Of a stretch of DNA of 64,000 nt, positions 1-11,128 are shown piece by piece. How positions within the stretch are numbered: the stretch's first letter is position 1; each line of letters opens with the position of its first letter. Where the stretch lies: the NCBI GenBank assembly GCA_030562195.1, contig CM060200.1, positions 22,917,023-22,981,022 on the forward strand, in the 5' to 3' direction. Origin of the DNA: Nipponacmea schrenckii (lineage: Eukaryota; Mollusca; Gastropoda; Lottiidae). The notes under the pieces are model-generated. The model did no database searches. It worked only from the letters and a program-made list of their open reading frames with translations, and was not told where the DNA came from. Position numbers and translations under genes: made by a program.

Positions 1-858
1 TTTCAAGAATTGTCAAAATGAGTATAGATTCATCAGTGAACTAACCTATTGCCATAAAGTAAAGTTGAGAATCCATTAAAATCTAACCAAAAAAAAATCA
101 TAAAACTAAGTCATATTTTATAAAGCGTTTATCATTAATCAAACCATCTTTATGGATAATTAGGCCTACTTAGTTTTTTGGATATTTATTATTTTTGTAT
201 TATTTATGGTATCAGGTACTGATGAATAGAATGCTTATTGGCAAAGATTAAAATATTATATTCATTCTAAGAAATAGTATCCCCTTAAACTAGGAGATTA
301 CATAAACATAAGGTAGAGATAGCATTAAATAGAAAAAAAATTTAATCAAATATATATTCAGATAAAAGATTAAATCATATTCGAAAATAATTTCTTTCGG
401 GAAATAAAACATTTGGATTGTTGTTGATACAACCATATTGATGATAGATATATCTACATGCTACTGGTAAATGGATTAACAAACTTTTCATGAGAAGTGT
501 GAACAAGTGTTACCGTTGTCAAATCGTGGAATTGTTCTTGTTTGTCACCTTACACCTTAAATTTAACTTAATCTATATTTCTAAACTTTATTTTTTCTTA
601 ATCTATACTTCCAATCAGATTAATACTAATGAGTCACATGATATGAATTGACAAAACCTTCTAATCAATGTCACTTAATATTAATTAATTAGGTTATTCT
701 GAACTTGCTGAATCCTGCCATTTAGATAGAAAGTCACGTGTAACCTTTGACACCTTGTATTATATATATTTCGGAGTTTAAGAATATGACATCATTCTTC
801 ACTTGTCCTATCTACAGTAAAGAAGATATTCAGCGTTCTAATACATATTTTTGAGCTA
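1..858. other. AT-rich upstream intergenic sequence
   Basis: No coding sequence or recognisable repeat was seen. The right end is the promoter side of the BTB gene: a CACGTG E-box at 735-740 and a TATATATAT stretch at about 760-769, roughly 95 bases before the first ATG. Confidence 0.5.
735..769 (+). promoter_or_regulatory. Putative core promoter of the BTB gene
   Basis: A CACGTG palindrome (735-740) lies about 20 bases before a TATATATAT run (761-769). The start codon at 861 fits a transcription start near 790-800. This is position and motif evidence only. Confidence 0.4.
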
Positions 859-860
859 AA

Positions 861-1974
861 ATGGAATCTTATACATCATCAGATGATTTAACTAAATATG
901 ACCAACTTGAAACAGAAGATTTTTATTCAGATGGTATGTTTACTTTGAATGAAAAACATTTGCGAACTCCGTTCAATTTAAAAAAGTAAGCTCCATGTTT
1001 CTGTTGGTCTTACCCGAAACAATAGTTTTGCTGTGATTTTATGTCGGACATAACCAAGAACATATTTCTATTTTTACAGAGTACCATTCCTCAGGATATG
1101 ATTCTTGTGACAGCAGCGAATGTAGTTCTGTAAAGGGCAAGGTCAATGAAAGAAAATGTCGACAACCAGCAACAGAAACGATGGTATTTAAAAGTCAAGA
1201 ATCGTTATGTGACAGTTTAGACCATATTTTATCCATACCTGAATTATGTGACGTCGTATTTCTTGTTGGTGAAAACAAAACACCAGTTTATGGGGTCAAG
1301 GCCATTTTAGCCACTCGAAGTCGAGTTTTCTATCAAATGATTTTACATAAACAGAAGCAGGTCAAGGCCAGTAAAAAGGTAAAAAATGATAAGTTCAAGG
1401 GTCAATTGGTTTTAGAGGTCATGAACTATGATGGAGATGTGTTTAGAAGATTGATAAGTTTTATTCACTGTGGTAAAGTTAAAGTAGACGTGCTATCAGT
1501 TATAGGTACGTATCTCTTATCAATTTAAATAATACGTTCCAATATACTAATATATTCGTCTATATCTTATAATATCTACACTGTCCCTGACGAATGATAA
1601 AGAAAGGAGCAGCCTTCTCTATTGTTTTATTGTATTATAATTGCCTTTTGTTCATTCTTCTAGGTGTATTTTGTGCTGCTGTAGAATATGACATGAAAGA
1701 TTTAAAGAAGGCATGCTGGGACTTTTTTCTAAGCTGTCTGGAAAAAAAGAAAGAATCTATAATGACATCATCGGAATTGTATAGTCACCATAGAGGAATA
1801 AAACATATTATGAACAAGGTAAAAAGTTATCCATATCTGACCACAACACTTTGGATTCATGAATAGAAACACATGTAAACCTAAATTTATATAAAAAAAC
1901 GTGAAAATTGCCTCTGTACTGTATCTTTACCGTTTCTTTGTTTTATATTTCAGCTGTATGATGTCCAGCAATAA
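861..1974 (+). CDS. BTB/POZ domain protein, four exons
   Basis: Exons 861-933, 1080-1505, 1664-1818 and 1954-1974 join in frame with GT-AG introns to give 224 aa. The N-terminal 60 residues are acidic and Ser/Tyr-rich. Residues about 63-185 form a BTB/POZ fold: the pattern LCDVVFLVGE, then VYGVKAILATRSRVFYQMI, then a glycine/aspartate-rich strand before FRRLISFIHCGKV, is typical of these dimerisation domains. The tail (VEYDMKDLKKACWDFF) resembles the start of a BACK helix, and the protein ends soon afterwards. BTB domains mediate homodimerisation and often recruit cullin-3 ligases. No Kelch, zinc-finger or other partner domain is present, so a specific function cannot be named. The start codon is the first ATG after the TATA-like box. 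The domain assignment is secure; orthology is not. Confidence 0.8.
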
Positions 1975-2087
1975 ATTTTGAAAATATGGCGTGATAATAG
2001 TGCTGACCTTGACGTCCAATCATGTTATTCCATGAAAGTTGTTATATAAATTGTTATGTATTATCATTGTTATGTTTGAGTCTTTAA

Positions 2088-2093
2088 AATAAA
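2088..2093 (+). terminator. Poly(A) signal of the BTB gene
   Basis: AATAAA about 115 bases after the stop codon of the BTB gene, on the coding strand. Confidence 0.5.
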
Positions 2094-2875
2094 TATGAAT
2101 AATATGAAGGGTTTTACTTTCTTGAATTCATTTGAAATCTTACCTTCCAACTTTGGGTACTAAATGCTTTGTACAAACATCTCAGAGATTGCCTCAAAAA
2201 GCCTCCCAGGAAATAGTTAGCCTAATATTAGTGTTGTATGAAATTTTCAGGTGGCTCAAAAATCTTTGTCAACGGTTAGGCATTCTTCTTATCAGTCCAA
2301 TCCGATTTGCTTTTTTCACTTAAATGATTGACTTATTTCTTGTCTAATGAATTAATAGGCCTTAACGTGACATTGCCATTTAAACTAGATTCTGTAAATA
2401 CTTAAAATTCAAAATTTGAAACAAAAATGTCCATTTAATCTAAATGTAATTATATAGCTTCATAATCATTTTATTATTGAAATTTATCAAAACAGGAAAT
2501 ACTCACGTTAACGAGAGAAGTGACTGTTTCCGTATCACGTGATCTTTTTATATTTCATTATTCGAAGGTTTTAACCCTAGTTTATAAAGTTTTAAATTAG
2601 TGCGAGGTACTAGACGTGTCGTGGATTTTTTAAGTGAAGTGACATTTTATTAATAACTGTATGTGTAAACCTAACCGAGGATTTTATGGAACGCACCATT
2701 AACTATATTCCTTACTTTTTTCTATTTAGAAACTTTGGTAGTTTTGGCTTGTGATAACTTAGAGCCGAATTTGATTCAACCCTGCATTGTCTTAGTTATA
2801 TAATATCCTGAGTGCAATGAATGTCGCCGAAACTGTGTTTAGTATTTAAATTAAGATTTAAAACAAACGTTCAAT
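2094..2875. other. Intergenic spacer and 5' side of the PHF24-like gene
   Basis: No gene or repeat family recognised. It ends just before the ATG at 2876 and presumably holds the promoter and 5' UTR of the PHF24-like gene. Confidence 0.4.
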
Positions 2876-5800
2876 ATGGGTAATCGTGCATCAAGAAATA
2901 AATCACAGAAATCACCCAAAAGCAGCAAAAAGGGTGAAAATCAAGCAATGCGAACCCGATCATTGAATAGTTTACCTCTGGGTGAACGCTCCCCATCAAA
3001 ACCGAAACCAATGTCCCAGAGCGTTAAGGAAAGAAAGTGCGTAGTAAGTGAACAGTGTTTAGACATCGAATTCTCGAACGCGACAAGACATAGACGACAG
3101 AATACAGCACCCGAAATTGTCGTTCAATCGACACCAAGGTCTTTGAAGATCAGTGACTTTTCAAAGGTCATTCAGCAACCAGAGCCTGCACAGGAAGAGG
3201 CTGATTTTAACATACCAATTGAAAAGGCCCTGGAGGTAATAACAACGTTCTTAAAATTACGATGGGTTAATTTACACTTCACATACAGAGACACATCTGA
3301 GATGATTTTTAACTGTTATGATTATCAGACAAATTTTGATGTATTTGATCTAACTTCTAAAGCAATAAGTGCGCACCCAAGTGTACCGATATACCAATGG
3401 TTTATTTTTTTATTCCAGCCAACCCCAGATGAATTATGTCAAATTTGCAGTGTCTTTACTGGTAAAATTAAGTTTCTGTGCAGAATATGCTATCAAGTCT
3501 ATCATCTTGGATGTCTTCAGAAGGTTGAACACCACGAAGCTTCACCCGTTGTCTGTTATCTGAACAGAGCTGATACAGAATTAGGATGGAGCTGCCATAC
3601 ATGTGTAAGTAACCAATAACTGGTGTTTTGCCCGTGGCTGTATATAATCGAACACGAACTGGAAATTGTAATCACAAGGCTTATAATCAAACTGATTAGG
3701 TGAAGGTCTTTATTTCCCTCATTGTACATTACATGGCGTTGCCTGTTTTCATTGAAAGTGAATATACAAAGTGAAATAACCCACAATACGACACGTAACA
3801 TGTAAGGTACACTATACAAAACGACTGTTATATTATTTTAACTCTCTATATACTTATATCAAAACAGGAATATACAATGACTCATTCACATTCATTCATA
3901 GGCGGAGTCAGTTAAAAATATATTGATTCGATCAGACCACCAAGAAATAAGACTGAAGAACATTGGACGGAACTGTTTTAGAAGTATTTGGCTGTTGGCC
4001 TCCGACATAAATTACATATTTTCCGGTAGGAATTTTCCACCCATCATCAAACCACACATTAAGATTTTCACCCGCAATATTAAACTCGACTGTCTTCATT
4101 TCATTTTTATTGATATATATCCTACCAAACCAGACCAGCTGTAGTTTTGGAGCTGGAAAGGGAAGTTTTGGCCAAGAAATGTACACCTGTACAACCTCAT
4201 CTCCCGAATATTTACCGGTATTCTGAATGTTTACAGAACCTGAAAAATTACCTCCTATCTGTATTTTGGTATTTATATTAAAACTGCTGTAGTTGAACGT
4301 CGTGTAGGATAAACCGTACCCAAATGGGTATAAAGGCTGTTCCATAGCATATCTGTACGTTCGACCCACCATTGAGTAATTAGTTATTGGTGGAATTTGG
4401 GATTCAGATACTGGCCATGTAAACGGTAGTCTACCTGCTGGATTGTTCTTCGGATCCTCTAAAGTGACTGCCTGGAATAATGCCTCACCGGTGGCCTGTG
4501 CTGGGTAGAAGGCTGCCAATATTGCCACAACTCTGTCATTGTTTTCAGCCCAACTGATATCTACTGGTCCAGCATTAAATAGGATCAACATCACTGGTGT
4601 ACCCGGTGGACTTCTAGAAACAGCATCTTGCAGGAGTTGTAACTGATATCCTGGTAAATTGATCGTGGATCTATCTTTAAGTTCCCCTTCTATTTGCGAA
4701 CCTAGAATAAGAATTATCGGTAGTCAGAAAGAGTCACCTAGCTCATCGAAACATGACCAGTAAGCGAAATAACTACTTGTAATAATTACATGATCAGCGG
4801 CTTAATAATGTTGTTTAGTACAGTCCTCGGATTATAACACATGGCTTTGCCATATTCATTACGTCACTCGGTCACACAAATTACCAACTAGGACAGGTGA
4901 GGAACCAGTAAAAGACATCACGTTATTTCATTACGCAAATGGATTGGCGCACAAGCAGAAATCTAATGAAGAAAATATAATAATATATATTGTAATCGAA
5001 TAAGCAAAATGTGTGTGTCTATCAGGAGATGACCATCTAATTTCTGATGGGGGTGGGCAGAGAGTTATTGCATTAGAGGTGAACCACAATAACAAGGAGC
5101 AATTTTCAATGACAGATCATAAATTAAATGCAAATTTTTTTTAGAAGAGTGTTCAAGTGAAACTTTGAAGGATGCCATAAATTGAGCGTATATACTGAAT
5201 GTCAGTAACAGAAAGGCAACAGAAACTTTTCTATTGTTTTATTGTAATATATATACTCTTAAGTAGAGTAATAGAATAACCTACCTAATCCCAGACAAAC
5301 AAAAACTAAGTTGGCGTATTTCACAGCTTCAGTTACTGCATTCCTGTCATATTTCATACAAGGTGCTCCATCAACACATCCAGGGGTAAAGGTCAAATTC
5401 CCAGCCAATCGGGACAATCTATCAAAAGGTGTCGTCACAAACTTAGGATCGGTATTAGGAGGATAGTCACCGAATTGAGCAGCTTTATTATCCATGAATG
5501 GCCCTATAATACTCACGTTATTATAGCTCAAAAATGGAAGAAAGTTATTTTTATTTTTCAACAAGACGAACGATTTCACAGCAGCTTCAAGGGCTAGTTC
5601 TCTATGTTTGTCACTTTCAATAACAGACAAGGTTAACTGTTTATATGGGTTCGATTCTGGTGGATCGAACTCACCAAGTTTCATTCTTGTATACCACATT
5701 GGTTTCATTAATTCTCTTATTCTGTCTATCGATAATCTCCCCTTATTTACAGCGTCCACTATAGAGTAATATACTGGAGTATAGTCAAACTTAAAACTGG

Positions 5801-8800
5801 CCACAGCTAGATTTACACCTGCGTTGACAGCTGCGACTACGGTATCTAAACTGTTATTGAAATAATGGTGGTGATATATCACGTGTTCAACTGCACCAGC
5901 ATCACTAACTACATATCCCTTAAATTTCCATTCGGTTCTTAAAATACCTGTTAAAAGTTTGTCATTTATACAAGATGGAAGTCCATTGATACTGTAGTAA
6001 CTGCACATGATATTGTACGTTCCTGATTCAACACATTTCTTAAATGCAGGCAGGAACGTCATTCTCCAATCTCTAGTGGATACTGTAGCATCAAATCCAA
6101 ATCTGGACACCGGAATATTCTCGGGACCTGCATATACATCAGCATGTTTACATCCAGAATTGACGAGAAGAAATCTTGAATCATCTCCCTGGAGTCCTTG
6201 GACGAAGCTTTGAGCTAAGGTTCCCGTTAGATGCGGATCTTCCCCATACGTTTCCTGATTCCGACCCCATCGTGGATCTCTCATGATATTTATCACTGGA
6301 CTGAAACAGCTTAGGCCCTGGTGGATTCCATACATACCCCGTTTTACATAATCATTATTCTTAGCCCGGACTTCTATGCCAGTAGCTCTTGCCACACGGA
6401 ACAAAATATCAGTATCAAAAGAAGCAGCTAAGCCTAGAGCTTGGGGAAATGAGGTAGCGTTTCCAGCCTGGACGTCACCACGAAGGCATTCCGTAATCCA
6501 TGTATAGTTCTTGATTCCAAGTCTAGGAATAGCGGGAACACCCTGTCCTAATTTTGGAAGCTCGTGAGACATCTGTTGCATCATTTCTTCTAACGATAGT
6601 CGACTGACCAAATCATCCACTCTCTCTTCAAAGCTAAGACTTACATTCCTGAATGGAAAGTCTTCTACAGAGATTACGATAAGCGGGGTGGTTGACAGCC
6701 ACAAACAGCATGTAAACATTAAAAACCGTACACACACCATAATGTTAAAATCCTGGTCAATAATATAAATGCAAAACTAATGCCAGCGACAAAACATGAC
6801 TGTGTATTTGATACAGAAGATAGCAGAAATCTGACCCAATACTCATCATTATCATATTTAAGAAATTTATCTTTAGCCTACATAAGACAAAGATATCGAG
6901 TCGTTTTAATTCTGGATATTCGAACATTTTGGTCGTGATTAACTTACATAGTATTGAACTTTCGTGATAACCTTCGCGAAAGTCGATAGTAATTCAAAAC
7001 GCCTACACGTACATCGATATACAGTTCAATATTATAACCACACGAGCCAATGGCTACATATATGTCTTAAATTTGAACGCTGAACAATTTCTATTATAGT
7101 ATGGAAATTTGAAAAACCGCGTATTACCACGTTATCCCAACCTCAAAGAAAAAACCGCTACATAACAAAGCACTTAGGTAGATATGGATAATACCTAACG
7201 TTGCTAATGCAACATCCAGGTATACAGTCTGTAATATCTAACGTCAGCCTGATCAGAATACGAGAATACAAAGGATTGCAAACGTCTGTACATTAATATT
7301 ATATTTTTTACTTCTAGGACAATATTAGTCGATTATTGACGGAATCAGAGATGGCTTTACTGATATATACTCTTGAACAGTATAATATCAGACAAGGTAA
7401 GCTGCCGAAATGATTTTTTTAGTTCCATATCAGTATTGAATCGATCACGTCAAAATACGCTTAACATTCAGCTGTCTAAATTCAAAACATACAACTAAAG
7501 TACATGCAAATTGCCAAATTGCCCAAATCTCAACAAGAAATCCATCGTGTTCTTTCCGAACGGACGAATTTCCATTCAAATCTTCTTCTCTGGTAATCAA
7601 TATAGTTTAATATGGCAATAAATAATATGCTTGAACAAACGTTTACTAGTAATATTTTTTTAGGATCATCAATATTCCGCCAGCAGTTCCTTTATTACAA
7701 AAAAGCAGCTTTTCGAGATCGGGCTCGAGAAGAGATACCACAAGATAAGTTGACGGATGAAAGATGTGTTTTTGATAAATTGGACAAGAAACATACGGGT
7801 CGTATTTCCTGGGAAGATTTCATCAACAGTGAAGCTGTTAACATGTTGAAGAACAGACGCAAGGTGAGCATTGTACATGGTTCTTTTGTTGTTGGTCGTC
7901 CATTTATGGTGCCACCCACTGTGTCGTCTCTAGATAGGCTTAGAGTCACGTGATCTTCGAGATGTTTCGAATTCATGAGTATTGAGCTTTGTCGTACAAC
8001 TACCCGCATCTTTTTAATTTTTATTGGAATTCCCTGAGTGTATCGTACCATCCTATTAAGTGTTATAATTTGTTTTCATTGGTAAATGAAGTGTATAATA
8101 ATTTGATATTGAATCTCGATCACTTGATAGTAAACCTTGAGAAGCTATTTAAATCTTGAAAATTTATGTACCGTTTAATACATACACCAAAAAGTAATTT
8201 CCTGTTTACAACACATTCTTCACAGTAGTACTTAAGTATACTATTTCAAATGGCGCCATCACAGTCGCCATATTGGAACGGAAATAACATACTTAAAAGG
8301 AAGTATAGGTATTTAAAGATATAAAACGAGAATAATAATTAAAGATAATCGAATCCGGTTTTGATAATCGAATCCGGTTTTCATAAATGAAGCATTCCTT
8401 TACCAAAGTATATCCGACTACTCATCAAAGTGAGGAAATTAGGATAACAGCTACTTAATAGTAGAAACATTTTTCCACGTTTCCCAAAGCCTAGTCTTCC
8501 AATATACATGTATGTCTTATATGTTTCAATTATTATTTATACCGCCTATCCCGTGGCCTCACAATTATTTTACATTTATACTGTCTCTTGTTAAGCCTCA
8601 GTGGGATATTTGCTGTGCCAACATCTCCCCATCCACTTTCAGATATTTTATCATGGAAAACTGTGTGACTGTGTGTCCCCTCATGTAGTGTTTCCCCAGA
8701 AACACAATTGGTAATCCTTCTTTGGCAATGTGCATGAAAACCTCATGTTCTTAGCCAAAAGCAAAATAAAGAGTTTATTATTATTATTAAGCCAATATCT

Positions 8801-11128
8801 ATCTTACAGGGAAAGTTGGTGAAATTATTGACACAAGCTGAGTTATTTCGATGTCGGCAGAAATTTATGGAGTATGATCATGATAGAGACGGGGAGATAA
8901 CTCGATTTGAGTCCTTGAAATCCCAGATGAAATCATACAGGTAAACAATCCGTGTTAACTGCAATTTGAGTTGTGAGAATGTTAGAATTGCTTCGAACCA
9001 TTGAGTCCAATATGACTTATTTTAGGAACCGTGATAGTAGTAATAATGCAAATATGACAAAAAAGTTCTATAACTGTAAAAAAAAAATCTGATCAGTGAT
9101 ACTGTACGTCCAGTATCATAATATCTCACGGTCACTATATAGAAAAAAAACAGATGCGGTCAGAAAAAAAAATGGTAATATTGAAGTGATTCTTGAAATA
9201 TTTTAAAATCAGTGCGAGTGAATAAAGTACATGTACTTAATTGGTATATTGACTATGTATTGCAGTGAATTAAGTTGTTTCCCAACGCCAACTCCCAGTA
9301 AACTATTGTACAGCAATGAAGAAATTGGAGGGTAAGTTTTATGTCGAAACTTGCATTTGCATTGAGGAACAATTTTCTGATATTAGAATATCATTTGAAA
9401 ATTTTCCTTTCCCAGTTGACGTTAACGGATGAAAGTTGTGGAGTTGTATCTTAAACGGTGCAATCTGTAAAAAAAGGGTGAATGACCCAGCTTAATGAAA
9501 GCAGGGGGCTTGACTTTATTCTGTTTACCATTTTCCTACAAGATATGTTAGTTTGTGCTTCTATGAACTTCATTATTTGTAAATTTGAACAAGAAGCCTA
9601 TAGCTTTATTTTCCCCTCTTTGCTTATGTGATAAGCCAATATACAAATTATACCTGCACATTGTTGCAGACTATATATGGAAATTAATTTTGTGATTGTA
9701 GATTGTCCATCAATTCTGATAATTATTGAGCTTTTACATTTAAATCATTTCAGTGTAATCAATTGGATGGAGTTTCTACAGGATCAAGCCATAACTGTTA
9801 TAGCTTCTAGACGTAATTCATTCTGTAAAGAACCACCAAAAAATGCATCTGAGTCACCAAAAATACCACCTAGGACACCGGAAGTGGTAACAAGAAAGAG
9901 AACAAACTTTGTAGATTCAGAAGTTAGGAATACACTTACTGAAATAGTCCCAGCCTTAAATACCTTGACGGTTGTAACACCAGTTACATCACGATCCGCA
10001 AGCCCAGTTCGGATCGAAGCAGTGGATGTGAAATCAGACAGTCCAGTTCTTACAGCTCCTTCTGATGATCCTAAGGTATCAGTTACTGATGACCAGGCCT
10101 CAAACGTACCTCCGCCTGTACTAATGCGGTCAGGTCGTAGTAAATCAGCCATTGTGAGAACGCGAGCACAAAAGTCTCCAAACTTAGCCAAACCAGTTGT
10201 GAGATTAAACACAGCTAAATCTGTAGACGAGTCAGCTATTGAAACCGACGTTTCAAATGGACATTTGAAAAAATCTCCTTATGTCAATCTATTGGAGGAA
10301 TCGGCACTACAATTTCCACAACTTGAACAAAACAACGTCTGTGAGGCCTCTACTAAAAATCAAGGTGACCAAATCGAAGGAGTGACAAATGATGTTAATG
10401 AGAGCTCATCCATATTACCAGAAACTAATGAAGAAGCACTGGACTCCGTTCCAGAAACAGATTCCAAAGATTCTACTGAAACAACAGAGAAAAATTCCGA
10501 TGACAAAAAACTTGAAAAGCGTTCAGTGGATGAAGAGGTGGATGTTGTTCGACGCTTTCCAAAAACTGCAAGGAACCACACTATATCAATGTATATTTAC
10601 GAAAGTAACCGAAATACGTTTGGAAACGAAATTCGGTCAATTCGAAGACCTGTGTCTGTAGTTGGTTTTAAAATGGAGCCAACAGAAACCGTTTCAAGGC
10701 TGTCAATGAATATTAGACGACCAGCATCTTCACCACATCAAAGTATATTACCTATAATACGAAAAGAACTTAAGAATAATGGAATTCCTCCAAAAGAACC
10801 GCCACAGTCTCCAAGCAAAGACAAAACGACAAGACGTTCAAATAAAGAAAACGAGTCGCCAGGGAAAACACCATCACCACTAAAACAAGCTTCAGACCTT
10901 ACATCAAATAAAGAGTATGACGTAGAACGGCGCGGGAAAAAACGTTTGAATGATGACATCATCAATTCAAATTGTGACGGTAAATATAGAGCATCCGATA
11001 GCGAAGTTTTGAAAGCTGAGAAAGTGGCAAAAACAACCCGCTCACAAACTACGTCACTGTTTGTCACGAGAAATGAACGTGCTTTGTTGATAGACCAGAA
11101 TGATGGACGACCCCTATCTTTGGGATAA
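2876..11128 (+). CDS. PHF24-like: PHF24/GINIP-like PHD-finger and EF-hand protein
   Basis: Six coding exons (2876-3604, 7318-7396, 7664-7863, 8810-8940, 9266-9331, 9754-11128) join in frame to 859 aa. The N terminus MGNRAS is a good N-myristoylation context. Residues 188-243 form a PHD-type C4HC3 zinc site (C188, C191, C202, C205, H210, C213, C240, C243). A degenerate EF loop follows at about 310-321, then a canonical one at 359-370 (D, D, D, G, E at the expected positions). PHD followed by EF-hands is the layout of vertebrate PHF24/GINIP, a neuronal inhibitor-type G-alpha interactor. That family is about 400 aa. Here the last exon adds about 450 low-complexity, Ser/Thr/Pro-rich residues with no recognised domain. 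The first intron (3605-7317) houses the GH3 gene in antisense. The family assignment rests on domain order; exons 2 and 5 are short and were placed by splice phase. Confidence 0.8.
3709..3714 (-). terminator. Candidate poly(A) signal of the GH3 gene
   Basis: TTTATT on the plus strand reads AATAAA on the minus strand, about 220 bases beyond the GH3 stop codon. Confidence 0.3.
3932..6740 (-). CDS. Secreted GH3 beta-xylosidase-like glycosidase
   Basis: Two exons (6740-5285 and 4701-3932, one GT-AG intron) give 741 aa. Residues 1-24 are a hydrophobic signal peptide. The GH3 N-terminal barrel carries RDPRWGRNQETYGEDP at about 154-169, the K198-H199 pair, and GYVVSDAG, whose D280 sits at the catalytic nucleophile position. 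The second exon starts near GSQIEGELKDR, which matches the acid/base loop region of plant-type beta-xylosidases. It continues through the alpha/beta sandwich (PAGRLPFTWP, YPFGYGLSYTTF) into the C-terminal fibronectin-type III-like domain (VNIQNTGKYSGDEVVQVYI). Length and domain order fit the plant BXL/arabinofuranosidase-type GH3 group, suggesting extracellular or lysosomal hydrolysis of dietary xylan or arabinoxylan oligosaccharides. Substrate is inferred from family. All key residues are present, so the gene looks intact. It lies wholly inside the first intron of the PHF24-like gene. Confidence 0.9.
8540..8791 (+). mobile_element. 3' end of a 5'-truncated retroposon with (TTA)n tail
   Basis: Non-coding intronic sequence ending in AATAAAGAGTTTATTATTATT. 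The same AATAAAGAG-(TTA)n ending occurs, inverted, at about 29,533 and 33,125. The tail type fits CR1/L2-like LINEs or SINEs that use their machinery. The 5' limit is uncertain. Confidence 0.45.

Noticed and set aside
1594..1663. Upstream part of the open frame before BTB exon 3
   Set aside because: It is intron sequence; the acceptor at 1663 joins in frame to the donor at 1505.
7669..8051. Minus-strand ORFs opposite the EF-hand exon
   Set aside because: Shadows of the PHF24-like exon 7664-7863; no independent domain or splice evidence.
9784..11067. Minus-strand Ser-rich ORFs opposite the last PHF24-like exon
   Set aside because: Low-complexity antisense of a Ser/Thr-rich coding exon; no signal of their own.
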